Positions 1-5,342 of a stretch of DNA of 5,501 nucleotides are shown one piece after another. The DNA is from Desulfobacterales bacterium (lineage in GTDB: Bacteria; Desulfobacterota; Desulfobacteria; Desulfobacterales; Desulfosalsimonadaceae). Where the stretch lies: positions 1-5,501 of the forward strand of contig JAGTVF010000359.1 of NCBI GenBank assembly GCA_018224315.1. Direction: 5' to 3'. Both the position numbers and the translations under genes were made by a program. The notes under the pieces were generated by a model. The model saw nothing but the letters and a program-made list of their open reading frames with translations, was not told the DNA's origin and searched no databases. Positions within the stretch are counted from its first letter, which is position 1; each line of letters begins with the position of its first letter.

Positions 1-246
1 GCGGCCATGGAAGGCGGCCTGGACAATGTATCCTACACGGAAAACAAACGCTTTCATTTAAACGTACCCGACTCCTGCCCGGGTGTGGATGCGGAAATCC
101 TGCATCCGGAAAACACCTGGTCTGACAAAAGCGCCTTTGAGCAGCGGGCCAAAGCCCTGGCCCGGGAATTTTCGGATTATTTTGACCAGGCCTATTCAGG
201 CGCGGACATTGATCCGGCGGTCCGGGCCCAGTGCCCGGGCAAGTAA
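1..246 (+). CDS. pckA: ATP-type phosphoenolpyruvate carboxykinase, C-terminal end (5' partial)
   Basis: Only the last 81 residues are in the window; the frame is open from base 1, so the Met codon at 7 is internal and not the start. The visible part aligns well from memory with the C-terminus of E. coli PckA: GGLDN matches GSLDN, FHLNVPDSCPGVDAEIL matches FNLAIPTELPGVDTKIL, and HPENTW matches DPRNTY. It is followed by the usual Lys/Ala-rich helix and a Phe/Asp-rich end (FSDYFDQ). The family converts oxaloacetate and ATP to phosphoenolpyruvate, CO2 and ADP in the cytoplasm, in gluconeogenesis or anaplerosis. The catalytic P-loop and metal-binding residues lie upstream, outside the window, so activity cannot be judged. 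The gene ends with TAA at 244-246, 46 bp before the next start. A GC-rich stem-loop sits in its last codons. The family assignment is firm. Confidence 0.9.
   Translation, partial: AAMEGGLDNVSYTENKRFHLNVPDSCPGVDAEILHPENTWSDKSAFEQRAKALAREFSDYFDQAYSGADIDPAVRAQCPGK
220..240 (+). other. GC-rich stem-loop at the 3' end of pckA
   Basis: GTCCGGGC (220-227) pairs with GCCCGGGC (233-240) around a 5-nt loop CCAGT: an 8-bp stem with one G-U wobble. It overlaps the last pckA codons and is not followed by a T-run, so it is not a canonical intrinsic terminator. It could protect the pckA mRNA 3' end or help Rho-dependent ending, or be a chance result of GC-rich codons. No better terminator is visible between pckA and the next gene. 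Confidence 0.35.
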
Positions 247-254
247 GGCGTTGT

Positions 255-264
255 GAATTGATTT
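255..264 (+). repeat. GAATTGATTT decamer, copy 1
   Basis: First of three exact copies in the window, all in intergenic DNA. With its flanking bases it shares the 12-mer TGAATTGATTTA with copy 3. It lies 21 bp (start to start, about two helical turns) before copy 2, upstream of the 293 gene. A transcription-factor site is possible; no known factor is recognised. Confidence 0.45.
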
Positions 265-275
265 ATACGCAAACA

Positions 276-285
276 GAATTGATTT
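276..285 (+). repeat. GAATTGATTT decamer, copy 2
   Basis: Second exact copy, in phase with copy 1 on the helix and only 7 bp before the ATG at 293. It occupies the place where a Shine-Dalgarno sequence would be expected, and none is visible for that gene. It may belong to an operator or to an unusual translation start region. Confidence 0.45.
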
Positions 286-292
286 CCTGAAA

Positions 293-2050
293 ATGACAAG
301 TTCCGAATCCGAAGACACACAGATCCGCTCGGCCCACCAGCAGCGCATGGCCCGTCTGGCGGCAGACAAGCAGCGCATTTTAATGCAGCCGCCGGAAAAA
401 GCCTTAGATGAAATCCTGGATCACCCCCTGGCCACGGCCCTGGTTCACTCCATGGCCGAAGAGGACATGTATTTTCTGGTCCACGAAATCGGAACCCAAG
501 ACGCCATGGAACTGCTGTCCCTGGCCTCCAACCGGCAATGGGAATATTTGCTGGATCTGGAAATCTGGAATCGCGACCGGATCAACACCCATGCCCTGGG
601 CCACTGGATGAGCCTGCTTTCCCGGGCTGATCCGCCGCGTTTCCACCAATGGACCACATCGGAAAAATACGAACTGCTGGAATACTATCTCCATGAGGCC
701 CTTGAAATCCGGCTCCCGGAAGAAAACGAAGACCCGAGCGACTTTCCGGACGGTTTTTTCACCCATGACGGGGTTTTTTACGTCCGCATCCATGAGGCCT
801 TTTTAAACGCCATTGAAGACGAGGATGACCAGGAAGAACGCCAGCAACTCATCCACCAACTTCTGCGTCACATTGCAGACGAGGACCTTCAGGCTTACCA
901 GGCCACCTTGCTTCGCAGCGCCAATGTCATGGAGGCTGAAAGCCAGGAGGAAGCCCTGCGGTTTCGCAATGTGCGCCTGGCTGAAAAGGGATTTCTGCCA
1001 TTTGAAGAAGCCGTTGGCGTATATGCTCCCATGCGGCCGGAATCCGTGCGCAAACGTCCGTCCCGGACACCGGATACGGCATCTGATGCGGACTTTAACC
1101 TGCCGGTGCCACTACAGCACAGTTTCATGCTTTCTGACAGCGGTATTTTCGGCACAGCACTCTGGCAAATCAAATCAAGCCAATTTGTCTATGAACTTCA
1201 GGTGGAATTTGCCGCCCTCTGCAACCAGGTGATTGCCGCAGACCAGCAGCCAGTCAGGCAGCGCGGGGAGCTTGGACACGTGGTGGAAAAGGTTTCCGCA
1301 TACCTCGGCCTGGGCCTGCACCGGCTGGCCGGGACCAGCAAACCGCCGGCACCCGGGCAGAGCGCAGAAATCTTAAGCAAATACAGTCTGGCCGACATTT
1401 TCCGAACCGGTTACGCCCTGGCGGTGGATCTGCGGAACCGGGCCCGGAAATGGAAGGCCGATGCCTGGTACGCACATCACCGGCTGGCCCTGAGTTTCTG
1501 GGGAGAGCGGCTTGTGGGTTTTGTGGGCGGGCTTCTGCTGACCCGGCCCAAGTTTTTTGACAATTACCAAACCGGCCGGATGTACCGGGAGTTTGAAACC
1601 ATGCAGGACATTGAGACGTCCGAAGCCGCCTTAAACGAAATCACGGCCTTTGACCACCTGCTGTCGTGCATGCAAATCAACACCCGTTACTTGCCGGAAC
1701 GATATTTTATCACCCATGAAAATCTTTTGCTCACCCTGTGGGCCAAAGACCGCCTGGGCCAGCCCCGGACACCGCTGCCGATTCCGGTTGATGCCTTCCG
1801 GCCCTTTTTCAGTGAGCTGTGGGAAAAACCCGCAGAAACACCCCGGATCCGGAATTCGGCCAAATCCGATTTTCTCCAATGGCTCTCAGACGCAAGCGGG
1901 ATTTCCACCCATGACATATCCGTGCGCATGGAGACGACCCTGGAAAACCTGTTTTTGCGAATTGCCGAAGAATACGGCCATGTTCGGCCAGCGGACCTGG
2001 ACCCCAGATTTATCCATCTGTTTATCCTCGAAAAAACTGAAAATCAATGA
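293..2050 (+). CDS. Large uncharacterised soluble protein, DUF6178-like
   Basis: The product is 585 aa with no signal peptide and no clear membrane segment. It is strongly acidic in places (about residues 141-182) and rich in Trp, Tyr and Leu. From memory it resembles the DUF6178 family of Desulfobacterota: a conserved-looking N-terminal block EDMYFLVHEIGTQDAMELL (57-75) followed by WEYLLDLEIWNRDRI (83-97), a central block EKGFLPFEEAVGVYAPM (231-247), and a mostly helical C-terminal half. No catalytic motif, nucleotide-binding loop or metal-binding cluster is recognised, and no function is known to me. The ATG at 293 is the only usual start after the in-frame stop TGA at 254-256; Met19 (ATG at 347) is an alternative. 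No good Shine-Dalgarno precedes 293. The stop overlaps the start of the CNNM-type gene (ATGA), suggesting translational coupling and a possible link to the membrane transporters downstream. The family name is less certain than the gene itself. Confidence 0.8.
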   Translation: MTSSESEDTQIRSAHQQRMARLAADKQRILMQPPEKALDEILDHPLATALVHSMAEEDMYFLVHEIGTQDAMELLSLASNRQWEYLLDLEIWNRDRINTHALGHWMSLLSRADPPRFHQWTTSEKYELLEYYLHEALEIRLPEENEDPSDFPDGFFTHDGVFYVRIHEAFLNAIEDEDDQEERQQLIHQLLRHIADEDLQAYQATLLRSANVMEAESQEEALRFRNVRLAEKGFLPFEEAVGVYAPMRPESVRKRPSRTPDTASDADFNLPVPLQHSFMLSDSGIFGTALWQIKSSQFVYELQVEFAALCNQVIAADQQPVRQRGELGHVVEKVSAYLGLGLHRLAGTSKPPAPGQSAEILSKYSLADIFRTGYALAVDLRNRARKWKADAWYAHHRLALSFWGERLVGFVGGLLLTRPKFFDNYQTGRMYREFETMQDIETSEAALNEITAFDHLLSCMQINTRYLPERYFITHENLLLTLWAKDRLGQPRTPLPIPVDAFRPFFSELWEKPAETPRIRNSAKSDFLQWLSDASGISTHDISVRMETTLENLFLRIAEEYGHVRPADLDPRFIHLFILEKTENQ

Positions 2051-3144
2051 CGCTTCTGTTCATTTACCTGTTTATCGCTCTAGGGGTCTCATTTCTGTGC
2101 TCCATCATGGAGTCGGTGCTCCTGTCGATCACCCCGAGCTTTACCGCAGCCTTTGAAGAGATTCATCCCAAGACCGGCAAGGTGCTGCGCACGTTAAAAA
2201 CCGATATTGACCGCCCTCTGGCCGCCATTTTGAGCTTAAACACCATTGCCCACACAGTTGGGGCCGCCGGTGTGGGCGCCCAGGCGGTTGCGGTGTTTGG
2301 CAGCCAATATGTGGGCATCACCTCTGCAGTGCTCACCTTTTTGATTCTGGTTTTGTCCGAGATCATTCCCAAAACCATCGGCGCGCTTTTCTGGCGGAGT
2401 CTGACCCGGCCCACGGTGCTTTTGCTCCGCAGCCTCATCCTTGTCCTGTATCCCCTGGTGCAGATGTCTCAGGTGATTACCTACCTGTTTTCCAGGGGCA
2501 AAAAAATCAAGCCGGTGACCCGGGATGAAATCCGGGCCCTGGCGGATCTGGGGTTTGAAGAAGGCCTGTTTCTGGAAAAAGAATCCCGGATTATCAAAAA
2601 CCTGATGCGTTTGAGCTCAATCCGGGCGGCCGATATCATGACCCCGCGCAAAGTCATGTTTGCCCTGCCCGAAAACATGCGCATAGACGAGGTCTACCAG
2701 GTCTATCCCAGCATTCATGTCTCCCGGATTCCTTTGTACGAACCGGACAACAAATCCATTACCCGCTACATTTTAAAAGACGACCTGCTGCTGGCCCTGG
2801 CCACCGGGGATGCCACCCGCCCGGTGGCCGAACTGGGCCGGGACATGCTGGCGGTACCCGAAACGGTAAACCTGTTTCGCCTCTTTGAACAGCTTCTGGA
2901 CCGGCGGGAACATATCGCCCTGGTGGTGGATGAATACGGTGGTATCGCCGGCCTGGTGTCCATGGAGGACATCCTGGAGACCCTTCTGGGAACGGAAATA
3001 ATTGACGAAACCGACACCATTCCCAACATGCGCAAGTGGGCCAGAAAGCAATGGTATGAACGGGCCCGGTCCCAGGGCCTGATTGCTGCAGAAGATGACC
3101 AGAGCATAGAAACGCAAAGACGACCCCTTCCGGAAAGTTCGTAA
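2047..3144 (+). CDS. CNNM/CorB-type divalent-cation transporter (DUF21 + CBS pair), short form
   Basis: The product is 365 aa. Residues 1-150 form the CNNM (DUF21) membrane domain, with hydrophobic stretches at about 3-27, 57-82, 89-114 and 123-148. It carries the family landmarks SIMESVLLSI (19-28), LNTIAHTVGAAGVGA (64-78) and LSEIIPK (103-109). A cytoplasmic linker leads to a CBS pair: IMTPRKVMFALP (197-208) starts the first CBS domain, and VVDEYGGIAGLVSMEDILETLLG (293-315) is the classic second. Relatives (CorB/CorC, TlyC/HlyC-like 'hemolysins', animal CNNMs) are linked to Mg2+/Co2+ efflux or Na+-dependent Mg2+ transport, with the CBS pair sensing Mg-ATP. Many bacterial members have a further C-terminal CorC_HlyC domain; here only about 47 polar residues follow CBS2, so this is the short form. 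Its ATG overlaps the previous stop (ATGA at 2047-2050), and no Shine-Dalgarno is evident, so initiation is probably coupled. The substrate is inferred from the family. Confidence 0.9.
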   Translation: MTLLFIYLFIALGVSFLCSIMESVLLSITPSFTAAFEEIHPKTGKVLRTLKTDIDRPLAAILSLNTIAHTVGAAGVGAQAVAVFGSQYVGITSAVLTFLILVLSEIIPKTIGALFWRSLTRPTVLLLRSLILVLYPLVQMSQVITYLFSRGKKIKPVTRDEIRALADLGFEEGLFLEKESRIIKNLMRLSSIRAADIMTPRKVMFALPENMRIDEVYQVYPSIHVSRIPLYEPDNKSITRYILKDDLLLALATGDATRPVAELGRDMLAVPETVNLFRLFEQLLDRREHIALVVDEYGGIAGLVSMEDILETLLGTEIIDETDTIPNMRKWARKQWYERARSQGLIAAEDDQSIETQRRPLPESS

Positions 3145-3147
3145 GAC

Positions 3148-3255
3148 ATGAAAGAAATCCGGACATGCATGGGACAGCCGATCTTGAGCACCCATTTTGA
3201 AGACGAATTCCGGCGGTATGAAAAACATGCCGCCGGCTGCGGAAAACACTTCTGA
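3148..3255 (+). CDS. Candidate small protein or leader peptide, 35 aa
   Basis: An ATG 3 bp after the CNNM stop opens a 35-codon frame that fills the whole gap to the exchanger gene and ends with TGA at 3253-3255, sharing its A with the exchanger ATG (TGATG). The peptide starts MKEIRTCMGQPILS, continues with an acidic/aromatic middle (HFEDEFRRYEKH) and ends AAGCGKHF. It is polar, with no membrane helix, and has two Cys (7, 31) and several His. Codons resemble the neighbours (CGG, GAA, GCC, ATC). A weak GGAAAG lies at 3132-3137. The frame equals that of the CNNM gene, so the peptide could alternatively be a former or readthrough C-terminal extension cut by TAA. No family is recognised. The exact gap filling and coupled stop-start support translation; short length keeps confidence moderate. 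Confidence 0.45.
   Translation: MKEIRTCMGQPILSTHFEDEFRRYEKHAAGCGKHF
3210..3236 (+). promoter_or_regulatory. Strong mRNA hairpin before the exchanger start
   Basis: CCGGCGGTATG (3210-3220) pairs with CATGCCGCCGG (3226-3236) around the loop AAAAA: an 11-bp stem with one G-U wobble. It ends 18 nt before the exchanger ATG at 3255, directly before the weak purine-rich GGAAAA (3241-3246) that is the best ribosome-site candidate. No T-run follows, so termination is unlikely. It lies inside the 35-codon ORF, so translating ribosomes would melt it. A role in setting exchanger translation or in mRNA processing is inferred; the structure itself is directly visible. Confidence 0.5.
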
Positions 3256-4268
3256 TGATCGTTCTTGTCTGCACTTTGGTTATCCTTGCAGCAACCGCGG
3301 CTGTATGGAACGGCAGTTTTCTGCTGGAAAATGCCGCCGGCCGGCTTGCCACCCACTATCACCTGCCGGCCGTGGTCCAGGGCTCGATTATCATGGCCGT
3401 GGGCTCCAGTTTTCCTGAGCTTTCCAGCACAGTGATCGCCACTTTGGTCCACGGCAAGTTCGAGCTCGGCGTGGCCGTGATCGTGGGATCGGCCGTGTTT
3501 AATATCCTTGTCATTCCCGGGGTCTCCGGACTTGCGGGCAAAGGACTGAAAACAGACCGGGAAATGGTTTACAAGGAAGCGCTGTTTTACATGATCAGCG
3601 TGGCCGTGCTCATGCTAAGCTTTGCCCTGGCCCTGATCTATCATCCGGTGGAAGGCAGCCAGTGGGAAGGAAGGGTCACCCGCACCATTGCCCTTCTGCC
3701 TGTGGGATTTTACGGACTCTATATTTTTCTGCAGCATCAGGATACGGTGGAATACCGGATAGAGCAGAGAAGAAACGGCCTTCATGCCCAAAAGATCAAA
3801 GGCGGGCCTGGCCGACAATGGCTGCGACTTTTGCTGGGCCTGGCGTTTATCGGAATCGGGGTGGAAGGGCTGGTGCGTTCGGTGATCATCCTGGGAGATG
3901 TTCTCCAAACCCCGCATTTTTTCTGGGGCCTGAGCGTGATTGCCGCTGCCACAAGCCTTCCGGATGCCTTTGTCAGCATCCAGGCCGCCCGCCGGGGCGA
4001 CGGGATTGTGAGCATGGCCAATGTCCTGGGCAGCAACACCTTTGATCTTTTGATTGCCATTCCCATCGGCGTACTCATTGCCGGCACCTGCATCATTGAC
4101 TTTTCAGTGGCCGCACCGGCCATGGGGCTTCTGGCAGTGGCCACCATTGCCCTGTTTATCATGCTGCGCACCCAGCTGCGCCTGACCCGTTTTGAATGCA
4201 TCCTCCTGCTGGTCCTGTATGCCGGATTTATTGCCTGGATGGGGGTTGACGCGTTTTTTTATGCATAA
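3255..4268 (+). CDS. CaCA-family Na+(cation)/Ca2+ exchanger
   Basis: The product is a 337-aa, very hydrophobic inner-membrane protein with about ten membrane segments in two inverted halves joined by a basic polar loop (about 160-190). Both alpha-repeats are present. Alpha-1 is GSSFPELSSTVIATL (50-64) followed by GVAVIVGSAVFNILVIPG (72-89). Alpha-2 is ATSLPDAFVSIQAARRGDG (232-250) followed by MANVLGSNTFDLLIAIP (254-270). By spacing, the ion-binding positions are E55 and N83 in alpha-1 and D237 and D264 in alpha-2. The family exports Ca2+ using inward Na+ or a related cation. The alpha-2 repeat, with SLPD and GSNTFD, resembles K+-dependent NCKX exchangers; alpha-1 has GSA where GSN is usual. 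The ATG at 3255 begins right at the first membrane helix, and the frame is closed upstream by TGA at 3219-3221, so no longer start exists. The ATG overlaps the small ORF's stop, suggesting coupling. The exact ions are uncertain. Confidence 0.9.
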   Translation: MIVLVCTLVILAATAAVWNGSFLLENAAGRLATHYHLPAVVQGSIIMAVGSSFPELSSTVIATLVHGKFELGVAVIVGSAVFNILVIPGVSGLAGKGLKTDREMVYKEALFYMISVAVLMLSFALALIYHPVEGSQWEGRVTRTIALLPVGFYGLYIFLQHQDTVEYRIEQRRNGLHAQKIKGGPGRQWLRLLLGLAFIGIGVEGLVRSVIILGDVLQTPHFFWGLSVIAAATSLPDAFVSIQAARRGDGIVSMANVLGSNTFDLLIAIPIGVLIAGTCIIDFSVAAPAMGLLAVATIALFIMLRTQLRLTRFECILLLVLYAGFIAWMGVDAFFYA

Positions 4269-4286
4269 ATAACACCGTGGATCTGT

Positions 4287-4315
4287 TTGACATCCCGGGG
4301 AATTTATTCTATTTT
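4287..4315 (+). promoter_or_regulatory. Sigma70-like promoter for the ferredoxin-CNBD operon
   Basis: A perfect -35 box TTGACA (4287-4292), a 17-bp spacer and a -10 box TATTTT (4310-4315, 4 of 6 consensus positions) predict a transcript start near 4322, leaving a leader of about 80 nt before the ATG at 4403. A weaker alternative is TTGAAA (4345-4350) with TTTAAA (4369-4374), spacer 18. The rest of the 134-bp intergenic region is AT-rich with an A8 tract at 4348-4355. No clear terminator for the exchanger gene is visible. Confidence 0.6.
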
Positions 4316-4317
4316 AA

Positions 4318-4327
4318 CCCAATTGGG
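4318..4327 (+). promoter_or_regulatory. Palindrome over the predicted transcript start (possible operator)
   Basis: CCCAATTGGG is a perfect 10-bp palindrome; read as a hairpin, AACCC (4316-4320) pairs with GGGTT (4326-4330). It starts 2 bp after the -10 box and covers the predicted start site, a common repressor position. The cognate regulator is unknown. Confidence 0.35.
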
Positions 4328-4330
4328 GTT

Positions 4331-4340
4331 GAATTGATTT
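4331..4340 (+). repeat. GAATTGATTT decamer, copy 3
   Basis: Third exact copy of the decamer seen twice before the 293 gene, on the same strand and directly adjoining the palindrome arm. With flanks it matches copy 1 over TGAATTGATTTA. If it is a binding site, it would place the cation-transport and ferredoxin operons under a shared factor. Confidence 0.45.
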
Positions 4341-4402
4341 AGGATTGAAAAAAAAGCCTGTCCCTTGTTTTAAAGACCATACATTACCGGGAGAAACAGC
4401 CA

Positions 4403-4807
4403 ATGGGCAAAATGACCATCGAGGATTTACAACGGATCAAGGAAAAAACCCTGCATGAAACCGCACTGCGCCATCAGCAGCCCAATGTCCGGGTTACGGT
4501 TCACATGGGAGACTGCGGCATTGCCGCCGGTGCCAGACCGGTGATGAATGCCGTCATCAAAGAACTGGGCAAAAGCGGGCGCCATGATATTCATGTGCTT
4601 GCCGCTGACTGCCTTGGCGTGTGCGAAACCGAACCCAACGTTACTGTGGAAGTGGCCGGACAAAACCCGGTGGTATACCAGAAGATGGATGCCGACAAGG
4701 TCCGGCAGGTATTTGAGCGCCATGTTTTAAACAACGAGGTGTTAACCGACCATACGGTGGAAGTGCCTGAGCCGGATCACAGCACGGAGACCAGCAAGGA
4801 GGCATAA
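4403..4807 (+). CDS. Thioredoxin-fold [2Fe-2S] ferredoxin, HndB/NuoE-like
   Basis: The product is 134 aa, soluble and cytoplasmic. The core (about residues 29-108) has the pattern of thioredoxin-like [2Fe-2S] proteins related to HndB of NADP-reducing hydrogenase and the NuoE C-terminal domain: VTVHMGDCGIAAGARPVM (31-48), corresponding to the family's VGMGTCGIAAGA, and ADCLGVCETEPNVTV (68-82), corresponding to TGCxGxCxxEPxVxV. Only three Cys exist (38, 70, 74), and the usual Gly before MG is His34. Residues 110-134 form an acidic tail without motif. In the family such domains shuttle electrons between NAD(P)H-oxidising flavoproteins and hydrogenases or related complexes; a catalytic partner is not in this window. 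The ATG at 4403 has GGGAGA (4389-4394) 8 nt upstream; Met4 is a weaker alternative. It leads the operon with two CNBD genes. The family is well supported; the physiological partner is unknown. Confidence 0.85.
   Translation: MGKMTIEDLQRIKEKTLHETALRHQQPNVRVTVHMGDCGIAAGARPVMNAVIKELGKSGRHDIHVLAADCLGVCETEPNVTVEVAGQNPVVYQKMDADKVRQVFERHVLNNEVLTDHTVEVPEPDHSTETSKEA
4796..4802 (+). promoter_or_regulatory. Ribosome binding site of the first CNBD gene
   Basis: AAGGAGG, a near-perfect Shine-Dalgarno, lies within the last codons of the ferredoxin gene, 8 nt before the ATG at 4811. It fixes the start and shows that the two genes are co-transcribed. Confidence 0.8.
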
Positions 4808-4810
4808 TCA

Positions 4811-5287
4811 ATGGCAGACCGGATTCAAGACGTTTTAAGACAGACCGAGGCATTTGCCTCCCTCAGGGATGCAGAACTGGAAAAAATTGCCGGATTCAGC
4901 AGTATTGCCGGGTCTGAAAAAGGCTCGCGCCTGTTTAAGGAAGGACAGACCGCCGCCCACTTATGGGCCATTGCCGGCGGGCAGGTGGATCTTCGCTTTG
5001 AAATGCCGGCCCGGGAAACAACAGAACTCCAGACCATTTCCACGCTTTCGGCACCCGGCATCATCGGGTGGTCCAGCCTGCTGCCGCCTTATAAGTATAA
5101 GCTGTCGGCCTACTGCTCGTCGCAGGCCTGCGAAGTGGTAAAAATCAGCGGCGAACAACTGCTGACCTTTTTAAAGGAAAATCCGGAAACCGGCTACCGG
5201 GTGTTAAGGGCCATGATCCAGGTTGTGGGCACCCGGTTTGAACACCTGCAGGCCACAGCCGATGCTGCACCCCTGAGCAATTCATAG
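4811..5287 (+). CDS. Stand-alone cyclic-nucleotide-binding-domain protein
   Basis: The product is 158 aa and is essentially one CRP/FNR-type sensor domain (cNMP-binding beta-roll, about residues 8-125) plus a C-terminal helix (about 126-150). Family marks are the N-terminal FASLRDAELEKIAGF (15-29), LFKEGQTAAHLWAIAGGQVDL (from 41) and the cassette GIIGWSSLLPPYKYKLSA (83-100). No helix-turn-helix domain follows, so it is not an ordinary CRP-like regulator. Aligned with E. coli CRP, the ribose-binding Glu72 is Trp87 and the phosphate-binding Arg82 is Lys97, so classical cAMP binding is doubtful; another ligand, or a purely structural or partner-binding role, is possible. It follows the ferredoxin gene by 3 bp with an excellent ribosome site and precedes a paralogue by 55 bp. 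It may regulate a redox enzyme allosterically; that is inference. Confidence 0.85.
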   Translation: MADRIQDVLRQTEAFASLRDAELEKIAGFSSIAGSEKGSRLFKEGQTAAHLWAIAGGQVDLRFEMPARETTELQTISTLSAPGIIGWSSLLPPYKYKLSAYCSSQACEVVKISGEQLLTFLKENPETGYRVLRAMIQVVGTRFEHLQATADAAPLSNS

Positions 5288-5342
5288 GATCCGCACAGGC
5301 GGCCTTGCTTGACGCAAAAACCCAGACCAAGGGAGAGCCATA

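Noticed and set aside
220..292. Intrinsic terminator between pckA and the 293 gene
   Set aside because: The stem-loop at 220-240 is followed by AAGTAAGGCG and not a T-run, so it was kept only as a stem-loop of unknown role.
1650..2156. Open frame of 168 codons on the + strand, out of frame with the 585-aa gene
   Set aside because: It overlaps the end of the DUF6178-like gene and the start of the CNNM gene, both with coherent products; its translation is Cys/Pro/Arg-rich and resembles no protein.
3197..3418. Open frame of 73 codons overlapping the exchanger start
   Set aside because: It runs in a different frame into the exchanger's first membrane helices and has no protein-like features; the exchanger frame and the 35-codon ORF explain this DNA better.
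2759..3452. Long minus-strand open frames (197, 228 and 158 codons) opposite the CNNM and exchanger genes
   Set aside because: They lie opposite well-supported + strand genes, cross the gene junction, have low-complexity Pro/Arg/Ser-rich translations and match no family; they are shadows of GC-rich codon use.
4341..4360. A8 tract followed by GCC, which would be a T-run on the minus strand and could suggest a terminator
   Set aside because: No GC-rich stem precedes the T-run on the minus strand and no minus-strand gene ends here.
5309..5342. TTGACG as a -35 box for a separate promoter of the second CNBD gene
   Set aside because: At 16-18 bp downstream there is only the ribosome site GGGAGAG and no -10-like sequence; co-transcription with the preceding genes is simpler.
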